Positions 1 through 5,603 of a DNA stretch of 5,603 nt are shown one piece after another. Origin of the DNA: Rubrivivax sp. (GTDB lineage Bacteria > Pseudomonadota > Gammaproteobacteria > Burkholderiales > Burkholderiaceae_C); contig JADZCL010000356.1 in assembly GCA_020851615.1 (NCBI GenBank), forward strand, positions 1 through 5,603. Direction: 5' to 3'. Under the pieces are notes generated by a model. That model saw nothing but the letters and a program-made list of their open reading frames with translations. It searched no databases and was not told the origin of the DNA. Position numbers and translations under genes: made by a program. Each line of letters opens with the position of its first letter. Within the stretch, counting starts at the first letter, position 1.

Positions 1-1533
1 GAGCAGCGCCGCAACGGTGAGCCCTGCACCCTGCAGATCACCATTTCGTCCATCACCGGCGATCAGGGCGAGGTGCGCAACCACGTGCTGGCGATCAGCG
101 ACGTCACCGAACAGCGGGCGCAGCGCGAACGACTGGAGCGCCAGGCCCATTTCGACGAGCTGACGCGGCTGCCCAACCGCGCCCGGCTGACCCAGTTGCT
201 CACCGAGGCCATGCGCGCGGCCGACCGCGATGGCTATCTGCTCGTCGTCTGCTACCTCGACCTGGATCGCTTCAAGCCGGTCAACGACCGCTTTGGCCAC
301 GCCGCCGGCGACCGCTTGCTGACCGAACTTGCCGGGCGGCTGCGCAGCGCGCTGCGCACGCGCGACAACTGGGCCGACTGCGCAGCACGCCTGGGTGGCG
401 ACGAATTCGTGCTGCTGCTGCGCGCGCAAACCATCGAGGAGGCTCGCATGGCCGTGGACCGCGTTCTGCGCGTGGTCGCCCAGCCCTACGTCGTCGATCC
501 GGCCCAGGAGCCGGCGCTGGTGACCGCCAGCGTGGGTGCAACCGTCTACCCGATCGACCGCAGCGACGCCGACACCTTGCTGCGCCACGCCGACCATGCG
601 ATGTTCGGCGCCAAGCAGTCCGGCCGCAACGGCTTCCTGTTCTTCGACACCGAACATCGCCGCCGCACCGAGGAGCGCGCGATGTTCATCGGGCGCGTTC
701 AGCAGGCCCTGGACCAGGCCGAGTTCGTCCTGCACTACCAGCCCAAGGTCGACATGCGCAGCGGGCAGGTCCTGGGCTTCGAGGCCCTGTTGCGCTGGGA
801 CCACCCGCAACACGGCCTGATCGCGCCGCTGCAGTTCCTGCCGCTGATCGAGAACACCGGCCTGTCCTCGCACATCGGCGACTGGGTCTTCTCGCAGGCG
901 CTGGAGCACCTGTCGCAGTGGCGACGCAGCGGCCTGGACATCTCGGTGAGCGTCAACGTCTCGGCCCGCCACCTACAGGAGCCCGACTTCACGCAGCGCC
1001 TGTCGGAGCTGCTCGCCCGCCACGACGAGCCGCTGGCGGCGCACTTCGAGCTGGAGATGCTCGAGACGGCGGCGCATGCCGACATCGAGGTCGCCTCGGC
1101 CCTGCTGGCGCGCTGCCGGGCGTTGGGCGTGCGCGTGGCGCTGGATGACTTCGGCACCGGCTACTCGACCCTGACCTACCTGAAGCGGCTGCCGGTGGAC
1201 GTGCTCAAGATCGACCGCAGCTTCATCCACCACATGCTGGACGACTCGCAGGACCGCGCCATCGTCGAGGGCGTGATCGGCCTGGCACGCACCTTCGACT
1301 GCAGCGCAGTCGCCGAGGGTGTCGAGAGCCCCGCCCAGGCGCGCGCCTTGCTGGAGATGGGCTGCGACATCGGCCAGGGCACGGGCATCGCCGCACCGAT
1401 GCCGGCAGCCCAGGTGGCGGCCTTCACGCGCGGCTGGCGCGGCATGTTCGCGCTGGCGTGGGCAAGCGGCACCGAGGCGTCGTCCACCGGTAGCGCAAGC
1501 GCCGAGGGCGCTGCCGCCGGTACCACGCCCTGA
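1..1533 (+). CDS. PAS-GGDEF-EAL cyclic-di-GMP turnover protein (5' end missing)
   Basis: The frame is open from base 1, so the true start lies upstream; 510 codons are visible, ending at TGA 1531-1533. Counting from base 1, codons 1-40 look like the end of a PAS/PAC sensor domain, ending in the typical linker DVTEQR. The GGDEF (diguanylate cyclase) domain follows at about 47-205, with DELTRLPNR, DLDRFKPVNDRFGH and GGDEF itself at 132-136. The RxxD inhibitory site expected five residues before GGDEF reads NWAD, so its arginine is missing. The EAL (c-di-GMP phosphodiesterase) domain spans about 220-475. It keeps EALLRW (E261), N319, E355, D382/D383 in DDFGTGYS, K403, E439 in AEGVE and Q459, the residues that bind metal and substrate in active family members. 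Net hydrolysis of c-di-GMP is therefore plausible, with GGDEF active or regulatory; this is inference. No membrane segment is visible in this part. The C-terminal 25 or so residues are a low-complexity Ala/Ser/Gly/Thr tail. The signal sensed cannot be read here. Confidence 0.97.
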   Translation, partial: EQRRNGEPCTLQITISSITGDQGEVRNHVLAISDVTEQRAQRERLERQAHFDELTRLPNRARLTQLLTEAMRAADRDGYLLVVCYLDLDRFKPVNDRFGHAAGDRLLTELAGRLRSALRTRDNWADCAARLGGDEFVLLLRAQTIEEARMAVDRVLRVVAQPYVVDPAQEPALVTASVGATVYPIDRSDADTLLRHADHAMFGAKQSGRNGFLFFDTEHRRRTEERAMFIGRVQQALDQAEFVLHYQPKVDMRSGQVLGFEALLRWDHPQHGLIAPLQFLPLIENTGLSSHIGDWVFSQALEHLSQWRRSGLDISVSVNVSARHLQEPDFTQRLSELLARHDEPLAAHFELEMLETAAHADIEVASALLARCRALGVRVALDDFGTGYSTLTYLKRLPVDVLKIDRSFIHHMLDDSQDRAIVEGVIGLARTFDCSAVAEGVESPAQARALLEMGCDIGQGTGIAAPMPAAQVAAFTRGWRGMFALAWASGTEASSTGSASAEGAAAGTTP

Positions 1534-1547
1534 GGGCGGCACCCACG

Positions 1548-1572
1548 GCGGCGCATGCACGGCAGGCGCCGC
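1548..1572 (+). terminator. GC-rich hairpin between the GGDEF-EAL gene and dnaG (possible terminator)
   Basis: GCGGCGC (1548-1554) and GCGCCGC (1566-1572) are perfect inverted repeats, giving a 7-bp all-GC stem with an 11-nt loop; G1547 and T1573 could add a wobble pair. It begins 14 bp after the upstream stop codon. No T-run follows, so it is not a canonical intrinsic terminator. It could slow polymerase, protect the 3' end of the upstream mRNA, or be chance in GC-rich DNA. Confidence 0.3.
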
Positions 1573-1578
1573 TAGACT
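1573..1578 (+). promoter_or_regulatory. Candidate -10 box for dnaG (TAGACT), possibly leaderless
   Basis: TAGACT matches the sigma-70 -10 consensus TATAAT at four of six positions, including the key first T, second A and last T. Its end lies 7 bp before the dnaG GTG, so a transcript would start at or next to the start codon. No recognisable -35 box lies 16-18 bp upstream. The match is weak, and dnaG may instead be read from the promoter of the upstream gene. Confidence 0.35.
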
Positions 1579-1585
1579 CGCGCGG

Positions 1586-3409
1586 GTGATTCCTCCCGGC
1601 TTCCTGCAGGACCTGCTTGGGCGCGTCGACATCGTCGATGTCGTCGGGCGCCACGTCGAGCTCAAGCGCGGCGGCGCCAACTGGATGGGCCTGTGTCCCT
1701 TCCACGCCGAGAAGTCGCCGAGTTTCTCGGTCAGCCCATCCAAGCAGTTCTATTACTGCTTTGGTTGCGGGGCCAGCGGCGATGCCATCCGCTTCCTGAG
1801 CGAACACACCGGCATGAGTTTCGTCGACGCCGTCACCGAGCTCGCGCAGGGCGTCGGCCTGCCGGTACCGCAGGAACAGGCCAGCCCCGAGGAGCGTCAG
1901 CGAAGGCAACGCCTGGCCGAGCGTCGCCTCACCCTCACCGGCGTGCTGGCCAAGGCCGCCGCGCACTACCGGCAGGTGCTGCGCGAGTCTGCACCGGCCA
2001 TCGCGTACCTCAAGGGACGCGGCCTCTCCGGCGAGATCGCGGCGCACTTCGGCCTGGGCTACGCGCCGCCGGGCTGGCGCACGCTGGCCGGCGTCTTCCC
2101 CCACTACGACGATCCGCTGCTCGAGGAAGCCGGCCTCGTGCGCAGTCGCGATCCTGACGACGAGGACAACGACCAGGAGCGGCGGCGCTACGACTGGTTC
2201 CGCCATCGCGTCATGTTCCCGATCCGCGCGGTCGGCGGCGAGATCGTGGGCTTTGGCGGACGGGTGCTCGACGACAGCAAGCCCAAGTACCTCAATTCGC
2301 CCGAGACGCCGGTCTTCAGCAAGGGGCACGAGCTCTATGGCCTGTTCGAAGGCCGGCAGGCCATCCGCGAGCGTGGCTTCGCGCTCGTCGTCGAGGGCTA
2401 CATGGACGTCGTGGCCCTGGCCCAGGCGGGGCTCGGCAACGCGGTGGCGACGCTTGGCACGGCGTGCACCGGCGACCACATCCAGAAGCTGCTGCGCTTC
2501 ACCGACGCCATCGTCTTCAGCTTCGACGGCGATGATGCGGGCCGGCGCGCCGCCGCGCGTGCCCTCGAGGCGGCACTGCCGCATGCCACCGACCTGCGCA
2601 ACATCCGCTTCCTCTTCCTGCCCTCCGAACACGATCCCGACAGCTTCGTGCGCCAGCATGGTGTGGCCGCCTTCGAGGCCGCCGTGGCCGACGCGGTGCC
2701 GCTCTCGCGGCAGATCCTTGCGCAGGCGGCGCTCGACTGCGACCTCGGCAGCGCCGAGGGCCGCGCCCGCATGCTGGCCCAGGCACGACCGCTGTGGAGC
2801 GCCTTGCCGGATGGCGTGTTGCGGCGCCAGATGCTGGGTGAGCTGGCGCATGCCGGGCTCATGCCAGTGGATGAACTGGGCGCGCTGTGGCAGCCCGGGC
2901 GCAGCACGGGGCAACGCAGCGGCGGGCCAACGACACTGGCTCCACGGCAGCACCCCGTGCGTGCAGGCCGGCGCATGCCGGCCGCGTCAGCCGACCTGGC
3001 GGTGCGCCTGCTGCTGCGCCATGCCCAATGGTGGGACCAGTTGACCGCCGACGACCACCAGCTGCTGCACGAGCTGGGTGGAGAGCATGGCGCACTGATC
3101 GCCTGGCTGGAGGCACGGCTGCACGAATACGGCGCCGAGACCTGGGCCGCGCTGGATGAAGCCTTGCAGGGGCACGACCTGCAGCCTGCGGCCGTGCGCA
3201 TCGCCGATCCGGCCTCGCTGGCAGACTGCCACGAGTTCGCCGACCTGGAGCGCGTGCTCCACCGGCTGTGGGAGGCCAGGCTCAACGTGCAGATCGCCGA
3301 TCTGATCGCTGGCGCAGCCAGCGCCGGCCCCGACCGCAACCTGCTCGAGCAGGTTGCGTCGCTGCGCGCGCGTGCCGACGCCCACAAGCGCCGCGCCACC
3401 GCCGCCTGA
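1586..3409 (+). CDS. dnaG: DNA primase DnaG
   Basis: DnaG makes the short RNA primers for Okazaki fragments and leading-strand starts, working with the DnaB helicase at the fork. The product is 607 residues, within the usual range. The GTG at 1586 is chosen because it begins the family's conserved N-terminus IPPGFLQDLLGRVDIVDVVG; the frame is open further upstream but gives no primase-like sequence, and the first in-frame ATG (1684) would cut off the start of the zinc-binding domain. The CHC2 zinc finger has C37, H40, C58 and C61. The catalytic core includes FRHRVMFPI and KYLNSPETPVF (K234 onward). The TOPRIM metal site has E270 in VEGYMD and D314/D316/D317 in DGDDAGRR. A Pro/Gly/Arg-rich linker (about 435-468) leads to the helicase-binding domain (about 470-600). 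An acidic then arginine-rich stretch at 186-201 (DPDDEDNDQERRR) looks longer than the E. coli loop before the FRxRVMFPI motif. No Shine-Dalgarno is visible before the GTG. Confidence 0.99.
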   Translation: MIPPGFLQDLLGRVDIVDVVGRHVELKRGGANWMGLCPFHAEKSPSFSVSPSKQFYYCFGCGASGDAIRFLSEHTGMSFVDAVTELAQGVGLPVPQEQASPEERQRRQRLAERRLTLTGVLAKAAAHYRQVLRESAPAIAYLKGRGLSGEIAAHFGLGYAPPGWRTLAGVFPHYDDPLLEEAGLVRSRDPDDEDNDQERRRYDWFRHRVMFPIRAVGGEIVGFGGRVLDDSKPKYLNSPETPVFSKGHELYGLFEGRQAIRERGFALVVEGYMDVVALAQAGLGNAVATLGTACTGDHIQKLLRFTDAIVFSFDGDDAGRRAAARALEAALPHATDLRNIRFLFLPSEHDPDSFVRQHGVAAFEAAVADAVPLSRQILAQAALDCDLGSAEGRARMLAQARPLWSALPDGVLRRQMLGELAHAGLMPVDELGALWQPGRSTGQRSGGPTTLAPRQHPVRAGRRMPAASADLAVRLLLRHAQWWDQLTADDHQLLHELGGEHGALIAWLEARLHEYGAETWAALDEALQGHDLQPAAVRIADPASLADCHEFADLERVLHRLWEARLNVQIADLIAGAASAGPDRNLLEQVASLRARADAHKRRATAA

Positions 3410-3418
3410 CGCCCGCTC

Positions 3419-3438
3419 GCCCTGCAGCAGCAGAGGGC
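3419..3438 (+). terminator. Hairpin after dnaG, overlapping the rpoD promoter (possible terminator)
   Basis: GCCCT (3419-3423) and AGGGC (3434-3438) form a 5-bp stem around a 10-nt loop made of CAG repeats. It starts 9 bp after the dnaG stop codon. No T-run follows; instead the rpoD -10 box begins 5 bp later, so the hairpin occupies the place where a -35 box would be expected. It may end or weaken dnaG transcription, or be incidental. Confidence 0.3.
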
Positions 3439-3443
3439 AACGT

Positions 3444-3449
3444 TATAAT
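3444..3449 (+). promoter_or_regulatory. Probable rpoD promoter, perfect -10 box TATAAT
   Basis: A perfect sigma-70 -10 hexamer stands out in GC-rich DNA, 35 bp after the dnaG stop. The -35 region 16-18 bp upstream (around 3420-3427, CCTGCAG) is poor, and the extended -10 TG is only half matched (CGT before the box). Transcription would begin near 3455-3457. This would let rpoD be expressed apart from dnaG. Sigma-70 recognition would make the gene self-dependent, as is usual for housekeeping sigma factors. Confidence 0.7.
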
Positions 3450-3502
3450 CCGCCCCTTCGCCGCAGCGGCAAGAGTGACGGCAGCACCTCCGGGCCCCGA
3501 CC

Positions 3503-3536
3503 ACCCTCGACAAGGGTTCAAGCACAGGTCAAACCC
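3503..3536 (+). other. Two mutually exclusive small stems in the rpoD leader
   Basis: ACCCT (3503-3507) can pair with AGGGT (3513-3517) around the loop CGACA. GGGTT (3514-3518) can instead pair with AACCC (3532-3536). The two pairings share 3514-3517, so only one can form at a time. Each stem has just 5 bp, which can arise by chance in sequence like this. Confidence 0.25.
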
Positions 3537-3562
3537 ACCCGCAAGGGCTGCATCCAGACCGG

Positions 3563-3620
3563 TCACGTGAACTTGCCCAGCCGCCCCACGGATTTCGTCG
3601 TGCCGCTTCCTGGCACGTGC
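3563..3620. repeat. Pair of CACGTG-centred 8-bp palindromes
   Basis: TCACGTGA (3563-3570) and GCACGTGC (3613-3620) are perfect 8-bp palindromes sharing the core CACGTG. Their centres are exactly 50 bp apart, close to five turns of the helix. Paired dyad sites in phase could bind a dimeric regulator, but no known betaproteobacterial operator is recognised here, and the second site overlaps an RNA hairpin. Confidence 0.4.
3599..3617 (+). other. Stem-loop in the rpoD leader
   Basis: CGTGCC (3599-3604) pairs perfectly with GGCACG (3612-3617) around the 7-nt loop GCTTCCT. It is the strongest simple hairpin I found in the leader. An alternative stem, GTGCG (3617-3621) with CGCAC (3631-3635), shares base 3617 and would compete at its base. 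It lies about 90 nt before the rpoD start codon, too far to block the ribosome-binding site directly. Confidence 0.4.
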
Positions 3621-3630
3621 GCGTACGCGC
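3619..3630. repeat. 12-bp perfect palindrome GCGCGTACGCGC
   Basis: GCGCGTACGCGC is its own reverse complement and overlaps the end of the second CACGTG palindrome. It could be a protein-binding dyad or a chance product of alternating GC sequence. No known operator is recognised. Confidence 0.4.
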
Positions 3631-3699
3631 CGCACTGGCACAGGTGACGCGCGCCGCGCCGTGGAGCCCAGGCGCCGCCCTGCCACTGCATCACATGCC

Positions 3700-3704
3700 A
3701 AGGA
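3700..3704 (+). promoter_or_regulatory. Ribosome-binding site of rpoD (decides the start)
   Basis: AAGGA lies 5 bases before the ATG at 3710. Another in-frame ATG at 3695 would add only five codons (MPRTP) but has no Shine-Dalgarno before it, and using it would place this AAGGA inside the coding region. The ATG at 3710 is therefore preferred. Confidence 0.75.
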
Positions 3705-3709
3705 CTCCC

Positions 3710-5603
<1,894 letters not shown>

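Larger units (their letters stand above)
3455..3709 (+). promoter_or_regulatory. Predicted rpoD 5' leader, about 250 nt, structured
   Basis: If transcription starts after the TATAAT at 3444-3449, rpoD mRNA carries a leader of about 250 nt. I see no tRNA, no convincing small gene and no riboswitch class that I recognise. It holds an 11-bp palindrome GCCGCAGCGGC at 3460-3470 beside the likely start site, two mutually exclusive small stems at 3503-3536, a 6-bp hairpin at 3599-3617, two CACGTG-centred palindromes and a 12-bp palindrome at 3619-3630. A control role for this leader is inference; the leader length depends on the -10 call. Confidence 0.5.

Noticed and set aside
1319..1585. 89-codon N-terminal extension of dnaG from an upstream GTG
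   Set aside because: It overlaps the EAL domain in another frame and translates to Arg/Ala/Pro-rich sequence with no primase similarity. The conserved primase N-terminus begins at GTG 1586.
1424..2953. Open reading frame of 509 codons on the minus strand opposite dnaG
   Set aside because: It is antisense to the conserved primase zinc finger and TOPRIM domain, crosses the gene junction, and shows no domain of its own.
3511..3536. GGGTTCAAGC resembling the T-arm of a tRNA
   Set aside because: The 3' side lacks the complementary bases for a 5-bp T-stem, and no acceptor, D or anticodon arms can be fitted around it.
3567..3647. Possible 26-codon leader peptide in the rpoD leader (GTG start, TGA stop)
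   Set aside because: It has no Shine-Dalgarno, no regulatory codon run, and is simply the tail of a longer chance frame that begins inside dnaG.
3695..3709. Alternative in-frame rpoD start at ATG 3695
   Set aside because: It has no ribosome-binding site, whereas ATG 3710 has AAGGA at good spacing.

Overview
The window carries three plus-strand protein genes on GC-rich DNA (roughly two-thirds GC by eye). They are the 3' part of a PAS-GGDEF-EAL cyclic-di-GMP protein (1-1533), a complete DNA primase gene dnaG (1586-3409), and the first 631 codons of the housekeeping sigma factor gene rpoD (3710 to the window edge). The adjacent dnaG-rpoD pair, the codon use, and a long Lys/Ala-rich N-terminal extension on RpoD suggest a betaproteobacterium, probably of the order Burkholderiales. 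That placement is inferred from gene content and remembered family sequences, not from a search.

Region by region. 1-1533: end of a PAS domain, then a GGDEF domain with an intact GGDEF signature but a degenerate inhibitory site, then an EAL domain with all the expected catalytic residues. 1534-1585: a 52-bp gap with a GC-rich hairpin abutting a TAGACT element that lies directly before the GTG start of dnaG. 1586-3409: DnaG, 607 residues, with zinc finger, catalytic core with TOPRIM, and helicase-binding C-terminus. 3410-3709: a 300-bp gap with a hairpin, a perfect TATAAT box, a predicted leader of about 250 nt rich in palindromes and small hairpins, and a good ribosome-binding site. 3710-5603: RpoD from its start through region 2.

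dnaG and rpoD are the core of the classical macromolecular synthesis operon, which links priming of replication to transcription initiation. In the E. coli arrangement rpsU lies directly upstream of dnaG. Here that place is taken by a signalling gene, and rpoD appears to have its own strong -10 box instead of depending only on read-through from dnaG.

I see no undescribed multi-gene system, mobile element, CRISPR array, tRNA or rRNA. The genes are ordinary. The points worth a second look are non-coding: the possible leaderless dnaG start, the repeated hairpin/-10 arrangement at both gene junctions, and the long structured rpoD leader. The RpoD extension is the main protein-level oddity.
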